The notes under the pieces were generated by a model. It saw nothing but the letters and a program-made list of their open reading frames with translations. It had not been told where the DNA came from and ran no database searches. Both the position numbers and the translations under genes were made by a program. Below are positions 1 through 6,444 of a stretch of DNA of 7,248 nucleotides, piece after piece. The stretch lies in NCBI GenBank assembly GCA_009839585.1, contig VXPI01000345.1:1-7248 (forward strand), given 5' to 3'. Numbering within the stretch: position 1 is the first letter of the stretch; every line of letters starts with the position of its first letter. The stretch comes from Gammaproteobacteria bacterium. GTDB taxonomy: Bacteria; Pseudomonadota; Gammaproteobacteria; Arenicellales; Poriferihabitantaceae.

Positions 1-536
1 TCCTTGGCGGCAAATACTTTCGCAAGACCACCTATGCCGCCGAATGCAAGCAGTCCCGTCAGGCTGAAACCCAGAGTCTGCATGGAAATCAGCACCGCAA
101 GAACTACCACGATAAGCTTGATCAACTTGCTTGCTATGTCGACCAGTGATCGATCAATAGTTCCGCCGCTCAAGGTGGTTGTACCCACCAGATTATTGCC
201 GAATGACTCAATCAAGCGAAACAGGAACCATGAAAAAAGAGCAATCACGATCAGGATGCGTGCGACATGCAGCATCCCGGCAATATCTTCCGGCAATATT
301 CCCGAGACACCCAAAGCCACGGTCAAGCCAACAACCCAGATCAGCCAGTGGACTGGCGCTCCAATTGACTCGATCAGCGCATCGTCCCAGGCCGTCTTGC
401 TTTTTTGGGTGAGTGCGGCCATTTTCCTGATCAGCAGCCGGCTCGCAATATCCAGAATTACTACGGCCAGAAGTATCCAGACCATTTTGACCATGGGTCC
501 GTGTCCGGAAATCGCGGTGGTCAATGTTTCGATCAT
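1..536 (-). CDS. MscS-family mechanosensitive ion channel, N-terminal part (3' end beyond window)
   Basis: The minus-strand frame from ATG at 536 is open to the window edge and gives 178 residues; the rest of the gene lies to the left. Hydrophobic segments fall near residues 16-36, 62-80, 92-110 and 136-152. They are followed by a glycine/alanine-rich helix at about 153-178 ending LLAFGGIGGLAKVFAAK, which matches the pore-lining TM3 of the MscS family, in particular the YnaI-like pattern with GGIGGLA and a final AKD/AKE. The WDDALIES stretch at 50-57 after the first helix is also common in multi-helix MscS relatives. Such inner-membrane channels open under membrane tension and release solutes on hypo-osmotic shock. 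An in-frame TAA two codons upstream supports the start; no strong Shine-Dalgarno is visible. The C-terminal beta and alpha/beta domains are outside the window. Lys173 in the pore helix is unusual. Same strand as glpE, 80 bp downstream of it, so cotranscription is possible. Confidence 0.82.
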   Translation of the reverse strand, partial: MIETLTTAISGHGPMVKMVWILLAVVILDIASRLLIRKMAALTQKSKTAWDDALIESIGAPVHWLIWVVGLTVALGVSGILPEDIAGMLHVARILIVIALFSWFLFRLIESFGNNLVGTTTLSGGTIDRSLVDIASKLIKLIVVVLAVLISMQTLGFSLTGLLAFGGIGGLAKVFAAK

Positions 537-616
537 GATTTATGTAATCCGGAGAAAATACGATACAAGACTGTCATTTTGTTCTTGAGCCTCATGTACG
601 GGTTTTGGGTAATATC

Positions 617-940
617 CTAACCTGAATGATCCATCTGGGATAAGTCATGCCAGCGCTTGAATCCACCATCAAGGCTGTAGGCTTGTTCAAACCCCTGTTG
701 TCCCATGAATTCAGCAGCACTCTGACTTGCATTTCCATGATAACAGTAAACGATTAGCGGGACCTTGCGATCCGCCTGATCAAGAAATTCCTTGAGATTC
801 TGGTTATCAACGCGTATTGATCCCTGAATATGGTTTTGTGCGTGGGAGTCCGGATCCCGGATATCCACAAGTTGCACTGCTTCTTCAGCCATCAGGGATC
901 TCGCATCTTCCACAGAAATATGTTTAAAGTGTCTTTGCAT
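617..940 (-). CDS. glpE: GlpE-type single-domain rhodanese (thiosulfate sulfurtransferase)
   Basis: The 107-residue product is a single rhodanese domain, about the length of E. coli GlpE (108). It shows VDIRDPDS at 25-32, the active-site loop CYHGNAS at 66-72 with the sulfur-accepting Cys66, and YSLDGGFKRW at 88-97, all hallmarks of GlpE. GlpE is a soluble cytoplasmic enzyme that moves sulfane sulfur from thiosulfate to cyanide or thioredoxin-like acceptors; its physiological acceptor is not settled. The frame stays open upstream to an ATG at 1093, but those 51 extra residues have no counterpart in the family and run through inverted repeats, so ATG 940 is preferred. The Shine-Dalgarno is weak. 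The gene is divergent from mnmC and lies upstream of the MscS-type gene on the same strand. No glycerol (glp) genes are nearby, so the name reflects homology only. Confidence 0.9.
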   Translation of the reverse strand: MQRHFKHISVEDARSLMAEEAVQLVDIRDPDSHAQNHIQGSIRVDNQNLKEFLDQADRKVPLIVYCYHGNASQSAAEFMGQQGFEQAYSLDGGFKRWHDLSQMDHSG

Positions 941-1022
941 GTTGTTTTCAGAATATGGTGATTGGGATTGAGGTAAACTGCCATTGAAGATGCCTGATGA
1001 ACAAGATCGCTGGTTCTTGCCC

Positions 1023-1062
1023 GGGATGGCCAGCATCCCAGTTTCTAGGGTAACGGAAACTG
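1023..1062. repeat. Two abutting dyads in the glpE-mnmC divergent region
   Basis: GGGATG (1023-1028), a 5-nt spacer and CATCCC (1034-1039) form a perfect 6-bp inverted repeat. Sharing its last base, CAGTTTC (1039-1045), a 10-nt spacer and GAAACTG (1056-1062) form a perfect 7-bp dyad. Together they cover 40 bp between two divergent genes, where operator sites or leader hairpins are expected. On the glpE side they would lie in the 5' untranslated region or promoter. There is no T-run, so neither is a terminator. The function as an operator is inference. Confidence 0.4.
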
Positions 1063-1070
1063 TGCTTTCG

Positions 1071-1083
1071 ATTCTATACGAAT
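1071..1083. promoter_or_regulatory. Possible divergent -10 element
   Basis: An AT-rich near-palindrome, ATTC-TATAC-GAAT, reads TATACG on plus and TATAGA on minus. Either could act as a -10 box for the divergent mnmC or glpE transcripts. No good -35 hexamer lies at 16-18 bp on either strand, so this is only a weak candidate. Confidence 0.2.
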
Positions 1084-1087
1084 AACC

Positions 1088-1204
1088 ATGCAAAATGAGA
1101 TATCGACAGGATCAAAGTATGGTGCATTACCGGCAAACACGGTAACCACTCATACCAGGAATCACCCTATCCAATACACAACCACAACTGGTCATCCTGA
1201 GTGA
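1088..1204 (+). other. Possible 38-codon upstream frame overlapping the mnmC start by GTGA
   Basis: ATG at 1088 opens a 38-codon frame (starting MQNEISTG) rich in Thr, His and Asn, which stops with TGA at 1202-1204. That stop overlaps the mnmC GTG (1201-1203) in the GTGA arrangement typical of translational coupling. It has no Shine-Dalgarno and no recognisable domain. It may be a leader frame that feeds ribosomes to the poorly marked mnmC start, the remains of a longer mnmC N-terminus after a frameshift, or chance. The sequence alone cannot decide. Confidence 0.25.
1127..1145. repeat. TTACCG/CGGTAA dyad upstream of mnmC
   Basis: TTACCG (1127-1132) and CGGTAA (1140-1145) form a perfect 6-bp inverted repeat with a 7-nt spacer, 55 bp before the mnmC GTG. 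A related GGTAACGG sits at 1049-1056, inside the neighbouring dyad. The 19-bp size fits a dimeric regulator site, but no regulator can be named. Confidence 0.3.
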
Positions 1205-3144
1205 TTCTTGAAATAATTGATCAAACACCCTACTCAAGCATCTATCAGGATGTCTACTTCTCCCGTGAAAACGGACTTGAAGAATCAAGGCATGTTTTCC
1301 TGAGGGGAAATGACCTGCCGGTCCGTTGGGTGGACAAGCCAGTCTTTACGATTGCTGAAACCGGATTCGGCACGGGGATCAACTTCCTTGCGACATGGCA
1401 ATTGTGGCGGCGTCACCCGGGAAACCACGCGAGATTGCATTACATCTCGCTGGAGAAGTACCCGCTTGACATCAAGACGCTCAGGTCCTGCCACGCGCTC
1501 TTCCCGGAACTGGACTCACTCTCCATGCAGCTCTGCCAGCAGTGGCCGGGCACCCTTACAGGCTTTCATCGGTGTTTTCTGGATGCCGGTCGCATAACCC
1601 TGACCCTGTGTCATGGCGAAGCCCATCAGGTATTGAGCGAGCTGATCGCAAAAGTCGACTGCTGGTATCTGGACGGGTTCTCACCGACCAGGAATCCCGG
1701 CATGTGGAGTAAGCCAGTATTTCGCGAAATCGCCAGACTGAGCAATACTGGAACAACGATTGCAACATTCACCGTAGCTTCCATGGTCCGACAATCATTG
1801 CTCGATAACGGGTTCCATATCCGCAAAGCTCCGGGATTTGGCAGGAAACGAGAAATGCTGGCAGGCGTTATGGAATCGAAACCGAATATTCGAATCAGGG
1901 AGCCATGGTATTTTCCGGAGCAAGCCGAACTCCCGTCAAAGACAGCAACTGTGGTTGGGGCGGGTATTGCGGGTGCCCAAAGTGCCTACCATCTGGCAAG
2001 GCGTGGATGGCAGGTTACCGTTCTGGAGCAGGAATCCTCTGTAGCGATGCAGGCAAGCGGCAGTCCAGCCGCGGTTTATTCTCCCTACTTGACCGCCTGT
2101 CCCTCACTTGAAGAACAGCTGTCCCTGCAAGGTTTCATGTTCCTGTTGAATCACCTCAATGAATCGGACCCTGATACGATATTCCACGACCCATGCGGTC
2201 TGCTGACCCTCGCAATAGATGAAGCCCAGAGATTGCGTCAGGAAAAAATATCGGCCCGATCCCTTCCCGAGTGGCTGGTACAACCGACTGCTCCAGATCA
2301 GGCAGAATTGGAAAGCGGTGTTGCATGTCCCTTTGCCGGGCTACTCTATCCAAAAGCCGGGGCCGTAAATCCAGGCAAATGGATCAAGCGTTTGCTCGCT
2401 CATGAAAATATCGAACTTCGGCTGGGAAAGCAGGCCTTCGACATCCTGCACGGCAAAAATGGCATAGGCATAGTAGATTCAAATCAGCAAATCCTCTCGG
2501 ATGCCGCTGTCGTGATTCTCGCAACCGGGCATACAATGGAATGGCCTGAAGTCAACTGGATACCCTTCACACGGGTCTCGGGCCAAAGCACTTTTGTTGA
2601 TGCCGAACTGCTGCTACAATCTCCGAAGTGTATCCTTCGCTATGGGGGTTATCTACTGCCGGCCTCCGACGGCCGTTACTTGATTGGCTCTACTTTTGCA
2701 AGAGGCAATATTGCAGTCAACCCAACCCTTGAGGCAGATAAGTGGAATCTCCGTCACCTTGAAACAGCCCTGCCTCATCTCATCAATCCGGACCGCAAGC
2801 TCGATCACGGCATCGAAAGTGCTCACAATGGCGTGCGTATGGTTAGTGAAAACCGACTCCCTCTGGTTGGCACAGTTCCGGAGCAAGAGAGTTTTTCCAG
2901 TCAGTTCCAATCCATGCAAAAACGGAACTACCCGTCATCAGACATTGCACTCGCCTATCATCCGGGATGGTATCTATCAGCAGCCTGGGGATCGCACGGC
3001 ATGACAGGGGCCGCGCTAGGTGGCGAATTCCTTGCATCATGGATTGCAAATGAACCGTTGCCTCTTCAAGCTTCACTGGTTCGTGCTATCCACCCTGCAC
3101 GAAGTCTGGTCCGAAACCTGAAACGCAAGAAACCACAATCATGA
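1201..3144 (+). CDS. mnmC: Bifunctional tRNA mnm5(s2)U34 biosynthesis protein MnmC (FAD-dependent demodification / SAM methyltransferase)
   Basis: The 647-residue protein (E. coli MnmC 668) has both catalytic halves. The N-terminal MnmC1 methyltransferase carries DVYFS (17-21), the SAM-binding AETGFGTGINFL (52-63), DGFSPTRNPGMWS (158-170) and GFGRKREMLAG (212-222). The MnmC2 oxidoreductase starts with a Rossmann GAGIAG at 253-258 and Glu276 at the end of the second strand. It continues with ASGSPAAVYSP (285-295), YPKAGAVNPGKW (383-394), GVRMVSENRLPLVG (544-557) and the C-terminal FAD motif around 589-615. MnmC2 converts cmnm5U34 to nm5U34 and MnmC1 methylates it to mnm5U34 in tRNAs reading NNA/NNG codons, acting after MnmE-MnmG. 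The start is GTG because TGA immediately precedes it and the next in-frame ATG is at codon 109, inside the domain. No Shine-Dalgarno is visible, and the N-terminus is some 10 residues shorter than in E. coli. A GNAT gene follows after 25 bp. Confidence 0.95.
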   Translation: MILEIIDQTPYSSIYQDVYFSRENGLEESRHVFLRGNDLPVRWVDKPVFTIAETGFGTGINFLATWQLWRRHPGNHARLHYISLEKYPLDIKTLRSCHALFPELDSLSMQLCQQWPGTLTGFHRCFLDAGRITLTLCHGEAHQVLSELIAKVDCWYLDGFSPTRNPGMWSKPVFREIARLSNTGTTIATFTVASMVRQSLLDNGFHIRKAPGFGRKREMLAGVMESKPNIRIREPWYFPEQAELPSKTATVVGAGIAGAQSAYHLARRGWQVTVLEQESSVAMQASGSPAAVYSPYLTACPSLEEQLSLQGFMFLLNHLNESDPDTIFHDPCGLLTLAIDEAQRLRQEKISARSLPEWLVQPTAPDQAELESGVACPFAGLLYPKAGAVNPGKWIKRLLAHENIELRLGKQAFDILHGKNGIGIVDSNQQILSDAAVVILATGHTMEWPEVNWIPFTRVSGQSTFVDAELLLQSPKCILRYGGYLLPASDGRYLIGSTFARGNIAVNPTLEADKWNLRHLETALPHLINPDRKLDHGIESAHNGVRMVSENRLPLVGTVPEQESFSSQFQSMQKRNYPSSDIALAYHPGWYLSAAWGSHGMTGAALGGEFLASWIANEPLPLQASLVRAIHPARSLVRNLKRKKPQS

Positions 3145-3169
3145 TTCTCCCTCTCAACCATACCAAGGC

Positions 3170-3658
3170 ATGGAAACGCTGATCCGAGATTTCGCAGATA
3201 CTGACATTCGGGAAATTCTTGAAATAAATCAGGAATCGGTCAACATGCTAAGCCCCATGGACCCGACCCGATTTCACCTGCTGAGAGAAATGTCCAGCCT
3301 TCTTCTGGTTTGTCAGACGCCGCAAGGCATTGGTGGCTTCCTGCTTGGTTTCGAAAGCGGTGCCAGCTATGACAGTACCAACTACCAGTGGTTCGATGAG
3401 CATGAAGAGCAGTTTCTGTATATTGACCGCATCGCGGTCCACTCTACCTATCGGAGTCTGGGGATTGGCAAGCAGCTTTATGACCGGGCTGTGATCTGGG
3501 CGCGTGAGCAGTCATTGCTATCGATTGTTGCCGAGATAAATGTGAAACCGCGAAATGAGGCTTCACTATTGTTTCACAAAATGAGAGGCTTTGTGGAGAT
3601 CGGAACGCGCAGTCCCAAACCGGGAAAAATTGTGACCCTGCAGAAGCTGCTTGTCTGA
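3170..3658 (+). CDS. GNAT-family N-acetyltransferase (COG3818-like)
   Basis: This 162-residue protein is a single GNAT domain. The core motif A is FLYIDRIAVHSTYRSLGIG at about 82-100, with the acetyl-CoA pyrophosphate loop R95-S-L-G-I-G100 followed by the helix KQLYDRAVIWAR. Motif B is seen near 117-142 as VAEINVKPRNEASLLFHKMRGF. The preceding GASYDSTNYQWF (64-75) and FLYIDRI resemble the uncharacterised COG3818 group of predicted acetyltransferases, from memory of that family. It presumably transfers acetyl from acetyl-CoA to an amine of an unknown small molecule or protein in the cytoplasm. ATG 3170 is the only sensible start; a weak AAGG lies very close before it. It is 25 bp behind mnmC on the same strand and may be cotranscribed, although a role in tRNA modification is not implied. 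Its 3' end faces the phosphoribosyltransferase gene at 15 bp. Confidence 0.85.
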   Translation: METLIRDFADTDIREILEINQESVNMLSPMDPTRFHLLREMSSLLLVCQTPQGIGGFLLGFESGASYDSTNYQWFDEHEEQFLYIDRIAVHSTYRSLGIGKQLYDRAVIWAREQSLLSIVAEINVKPRNEASLLFHKMRGFVEIGTRSPKPGKIVTLQKLLV

Positions 3659-3673
3659 CCTCCGGCATCCTTG

Positions 3674-4453
3674 TCAAGATCGGTTATAGGCTTGCCCAAG
3701 ATAGTAGTCCACTTCTGATTTTGTATAGCCAATCAAGTCGATCAGTCGGCGGCGACATTCCTCTATAGAGGCACCTCGTTGCTTCCACACGGGTACCCGT
3801 TTAACCAGCGTTTCAATTCTCTCGCGTGGCGTAATGATCCACGTATCCTGTGGTGTTTCACCAAATGAGAAGTCTGCATCACATACCGTCCTCGCTTTTG
3901 GCTTCATGTACATAGCCAAAGTCAACACTCTTCGAGCACCACTGTCCAGTATGTATTGATTCAGGAACTGCAAAGTCCCTCCGCCATCACCCATGTCATC
4001 CAGCAGCAAGACTGTCTGACCACTGATCGGGATAGAAATACCGTGCTGAACCTTGGGGCTCTCATAGCGCTGACCGGGGCCCTTGTACAAGGAAACGCCG
4101 AGCGTACCGAACTCGATTGTGGGCGTCCCGTCCAGACGACCCTCAACCAGATGATCATAGAGGAGCACACTCGGCAACAGGCCTCCCATGGTAACCATCA
4201 ATGCCCGCGTGATTTGCTCAGCAGCATCCTCCTGTTCAGACTGCCAGCGGTGCACTTGCCTGGCGAGATCCAGACAGGCAGCAGACTCCACTGCGTCCGG
4301 AATCAGCAGAAAATTCAGCTCATCATCAGGAACCGACACACCTTGGGGTTTTTTCCAGAAATCCAGATCAATGGATTCTCTGGAGCAGTTGAGTTGTCTG
4401 TGATAGATATCCAGGGGCGAAGAGTTTTCGCCTGTGAAACTCGATACAGTCAT
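3674..4453 (-). CDS. Phosphoribosyltransferase-domain protein (PRTase type I, xanthine-guanine PRTase-like)
   Basis: The 259-residue product has a type I phosphoribosyltransferase core at about 80-215. ITRALMVTMGGLLPSVLL (81-98) corresponds to the early strand/loop that binds pyrophosphate. LLLDDMGDGGGTL (149-161) is the PRPP-binding motif after two acidic residues. DTWIITPRE (203-211) resembles the C-terminal base-contacting segment of XGPRT-type enzymes. The usual DTG.T of the PRPP loop is here DGGGT. The core is flanked by an N-terminal region of about 75 residues and a charged C-terminal helical tail of about 45 residues (220-259) that standard XGPRT (about 150 residues) lacks. The likely role is cytoplasmic salvage of a purine or related base, with the substrate unassigned; a regulatory or non-salvage role is possible. 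It reads in the same direction as the MFS gene, 124 bp downstream of it. ATG 4453 has a weak AAGG 10 nt upstream. Confidence 0.8.
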   Translation of the reverse strand: MTVSSFTGENSSPLDIYHRQLNCSRESIDLDFWKKPQGVSVPDDELNFLLIPDAVESAACLDLARQVHRWQSEQEDAAEQITRALMVTMGGLLPSVLLYDHLVEGRLDGTPTIEFGTLGVSLYKGPGQRYESPKVQHGISIPISGQTVLLLDDMGDGGGTLQFLNQYILDSGARRVLTLAMYMKPKARTVCDADFSFGETPQDTWIITPRERIETLVKRVPVWKQRGASIEECRRRLIDLIGYTKSEVDYYLGQAYNRS

Positions 4454-4474
4454 GTCAAGGATGCCTTGTCAGGA

Positions 4475-4492
4475 TTCACTGGATGTTCACTG
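4475..4492. repeat. Direct repeat TTCACTG with 11-bp period upstream of the PRTase gene
   Basis: TTCACTG occurs at 4475-4481 and again at 4486-4492, one helical turn apart, each in a GGAT..TCACTG context. It lies 22-39 bp before the PRTase ATG on the transcribed strand, where a tandem operator could sit. It could also be a coincidence of short repeats. Confidence 0.25.
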
Positions 4493-4560
4493 AAGTCAGA
4501 AATCGCCTACTGCGAGTGTAATGGATTGCCGGTTTAGTGAGTGCAAACGAGCACCTGATT

Positions 4561-4583
4561 TCCTGAAATTTTATCCTTCAGGA
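4561..4583. repeat. Hairpin overlapping the MFS gene stop codon
   Basis: TCCTGAA (4561-4567), a 9-nt AT-rich loop and TTCAGGA (4577-4583) form a perfect 7-bp stem that includes the MFS stop codon at 4578-4580. On the minus strand it is followed by AATCAGG rather than a T-run, so it is not a clear intrinsic terminator. It could be a weak terminator or an RNA-stability element between the MFS and PRTase genes. Confidence 0.3.
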
Positions 4584-5891
4584 TTTCGGCAGGCCTATGG
4601 AGTCATCCAGACGCCTGGCCTCATCAACACCCGAATTGATGTCCACCCTCGATAAGAAGAATGCACCACCGGCAAACAGTACCAGCAACACGAGAATGCT
4701 GTCTCGCTCATCAGCCCCAATGATCAGAATTGGAACCATAATCATCATCAACGGGCCCAGAATACTCGAGAACCTGCCAACAAGATTGAAAAACCCGAAA
4801 AACTCCGCAGTCCTAGATTTCGGAATCAGCCTTGTGAAGAGGGACCGGCTAAGACCCTGAATGCCCCCCTGAACCAGACCAATAGCCACCGCCAGAAAGT
4901 AGAAATCCAGTGCAGAATCCAACCATTGCCATGCGTAGGTGATGGCAATCACATACACGGCAATACAGATAAAGATTCCAGATTTGGGGCCCGTCTTCTT
5001 ACCGAACCAGCCAAAGAACAGTGCGGCCGGAAAAGACACGAACTGGGTCAGCAACAACGCCTTGATAAGACTATCGGAAGGCAGACCCAAAATACGGTCT
5101 GCAAAAAAAACCGCCATCTTGAAGATGGTCGCGACACCGTCGATGTACAGCCAATAACCAATGAGGAAGAAAGTCGCAGCACGGAGCATCCGGATTTCCC
5201 GAAGCGTTGACTTGAACCGATGCCATCCTTCGCCGATGGTTGAACCAATGCTCTGGCTTCGCTCAGTGCGGGGCTCCTCGACGAACAGGAAAAGAGGCAA
5301 ACTGAAAACCAGCCACCATATCCCAACTGACATAAATGACACAGCGAGAGCGACCGAGGTTGTCTCAAACCCAAACCAGCCCGGATTGGTGACCATCAAC
5401 ACATTGATCAGGAACAATAGACCGCCACCAATGTACCCCAGTGCATAACCGTAACCGGAGACTACATCGACTTGATCAATAGACGTTATCAAGACCAGAA
5501 GTGAGTTGTAGAACGTGATTGCTCCATTGAATCCAACCAGTCCGATTCCATACAGGATCAATGCCACCCACCACAGACCGGACGCAGCCCAGCCAAGACC
5601 CAGACACATAATGATGCCAAGCAGGGTAAATCCGGCAAGGAAGGTTTTCCTCTGACTGCCTGAATCCGCAATCGCACCCAGAATAGGCGAGCTGATGCCA
5701 ACGACAATGCTGCCCAGAGCAATCGTGACGTTGAGCCAGATTTGCGCTTCCTGTGTCGTCAGGTCACTAGTCATATGGCTGTAGAGGACTGGGAAAAATC
5801 CAGCCACCACGGTTGTCGCAAAAGCCGAATTTGCCCAGTCATACAGGGCCCATGAAAGAACTTTGCGATCAAAAAACAGGGAGGTAGCCAT
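4578..5891 (-). CDS. MFS permease of the UMF1 / Atg22-like family
   Basis: The 437-residue integral membrane protein has twelve predicted hydrophobic segments (roughly 13-33, 51-70, 83-102, 106-128, 144-166, 180-203, 238-260, 281-300, 308-326, 333-350, 376-396, 402-418). The N-terminal WALYDWANSAFATTV signature and the SPILGAIADSGSQRK loop after TM2 are characteristic of the UMF1 family, related to fungal vacuolar Atg22. GLVQGGIQGLSRSLFTRLIP before TM11 matches the second-half signature. Atg22 exports amino acids; the substrate of bacterial members is generally unknown, so none is assigned here. A TTG at 5897 would add two residues. ATG 5891 is preferred because the YDWANSAF helix normally starts close to the N-terminus. 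No strong Shine-Dalgarno is seen. A 124-bp gap separates it from the downstream PRTase gene, and over 500 bp without a clear gene lie upstream. Confidence 0.9.
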   Translation of the reverse strand: MATSLFFDRKVLSWALYDWANSAFATTVVAGFFPVLYSHMTSDLTTQEAQIWLNVTIALGSIVVGISSPILGAIADSGSQRKTFLAGFTLLGIIMCLGLGWAASGLWWVALILYGIGLVGFNGAITFYNSLLVLITSIDQVDVVSGYGYALGYIGGGLLFLINVLMVTNPGWFGFETTSVALAVSFMSVGIWWLVFSLPLFLFVEEPRTERSQSIGSTIGEGWHRFKSTLREIRMLRAATFFLIGYWLYIDGVATIFKMAVFFADRILGLPSDSLIKALLLTQFVSFPAALFFGWFGKKTGPKSGIFICIAVYVIAITYAWQWLDSALDFYFLAVAIGLVQGGIQGLSRSLFTRLIPKSRTAEFFGFFNLVGRFSSILGPLMMIMVPILIIGADERDSILVLLVLFAGGAFFLSRVDINSGVDEARRLDDSIGLPKS

Positions 5892-5939
5892 TTTCAATGT
5901 GATGCTGGAGCGGTTCGGGCATTCTGTATTCGAGAATTT

Positions 5940-6000
5940 TCGGTCGGGATAAATCCAGGCATGGCGATAACGGACACTCGAGATGCCGGAACGAGACCGA
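5940..6000. repeat. Nested inverted repeats upstream of the MFS gene
   Basis: TCGGTC (5940-5945) pairs with GACCGA (5995-6000). Inside this pair, GGCAT (5958-5962) matches ATGCC (5983-5987), leaving a 20-nt central loop. In RNA this would form an interrupted stem in the 5' leader of the MFS transcript, 49-109 bp before its ATG; as DNA it could be an operator. The arms are short, so chance is a real alternative. Confidence 0.25.
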
Positions 6001-6403
6001 CAGTGGACTGCTGGTTTGAGTTTTCCCGTTGACCTATCGGCCGACAGTCATTCGTAAGCCGTATTCACATGTTCCTCACAATGGAAATCTGCTTCGCTGG
6101 ACCGTAGCTTTCCGGTTCATCAACAGAACTATCATACCTGAAAAAGCCACACATGAGCCTGAAGACTGTAGACCATGAACGAGAGACGGAAATTATGATT
6201 CAATTCGGTACTCTTGCTGGAGAAATACCCGGACAAACCAACAGATCATGCTTGGGTTCCGCAAAGGCCAGTTCTCAATGGAGAATCATGAGCGGACACC
6301 TTGTGCCTTTATGAAGCAGGTACATTGGAATCATGCAAACGGGAGGTCCATCTGCTCCTTGTAAAATTTGCAACTTGGGCTATCCGTGTCGCACATACCG
6401 TGA

Positions 6404-6409
6404 TATGCT
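6404..6409 (+). promoter_or_regulatory. Candidate extended -10 promoter for the small transcription unit
   Basis: TATGCT at 6404-6409 is preceded by TGA, giving the TGnTATGCT extended -10 form, which can work with a poor -35. No clear -35 hexamer lies 16-18 bp upstream. Initiation near 6416 would give a leader of about 29 nt before the small ORF and a transcript of about 170 nt to the terminator. Confidence 0.35.
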
Positions 6410-6431
6410 ACTGCCATGTTTAACTCATTAC

Positions 6432-6437
6432 AGGAGG
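6432..6437 (+). promoter_or_regulatory. Perfect Shine-Dalgarno AGGAGG for the small ORF
   Basis: AGGAGG at 6432-6437, extended to AGGAGGTGG, stands 7 nt before ATG 6445, which is optimal spacing. It is the strongest ribosome binding site in the window; the larger genes have weak ones. GGTGG (6436-6440) could pair with CCACC (6472-6476) inside the small frame and mask the site. Confidence 0.65.
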
Positions 6438-6444
6438 TGGTCTT

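Larger units (their letters stand above)
5892..6444. other. 553-bp region without a convincing conventional gene
   Basis: This stretch lies between the MFS start and the small frame at 6445. Only short frames occur: 53 codons at 6153-6314 (plus), 39 codons at 6333-6452 (plus, cysteine-rich) and 28 codons at 6417-6331 (minus). None has a good ribosome binding site or a recognised domain. It must hold the MFS promoter, but no convincing -35/-10 pair was found for it. It contains the nested inverted repeats at 5940-6000 and an 8-bp direct repeat, CCGACAGT, at 5997-6004 and 6041-6048. Confidence 0.6.

Noticed and set aside
4..588. Plus-strand 194-codon open frame at the left edge
   Set aside because: It lies antisense to the MscS-type gene, whose minus translation has clear membrane helices and the pore motif. 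The plus translation is Ser/Thr/Ile-rich low-complexity, as expected of an antisense shadow.
941..1093. N-terminal extension of GlpE from the ATG at 1093
   Set aside because: The extra 51 residues show no domain and run through inverted repeats, while ATG 940 gives the normal GlpE length.
3956..4537. Plus-strand 193-codon frame opposite the PRTase gene
   Set aside because: The minus frame has the PRPP motif and coherent PRTase fold signatures; the plus frame shows no recognisable domain.
6153..6314. 53-codon plus frame (ATG 6153) in the gap upstream of the MFS gene
   Set aside because: No Shine-Dalgarno, no domain and unremarkable composition; not enough to call a gene.
6331..6417. 28-codon minus frame opposite the small-unit promoter
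   Set aside because: Reads like a plausible peptide, but it has no ribosome binding site and no transcription signals, and it overlaps other candidate frames.
6050..6440. CsrB/RsmZ-like RNA, suggested by about ten GGA triplets before a terminator
   Set aside because: The GGA count is only about twice the random expectation, the triplets are not in repeated hairpin loops, and the region is not bounded by a clear promoter.
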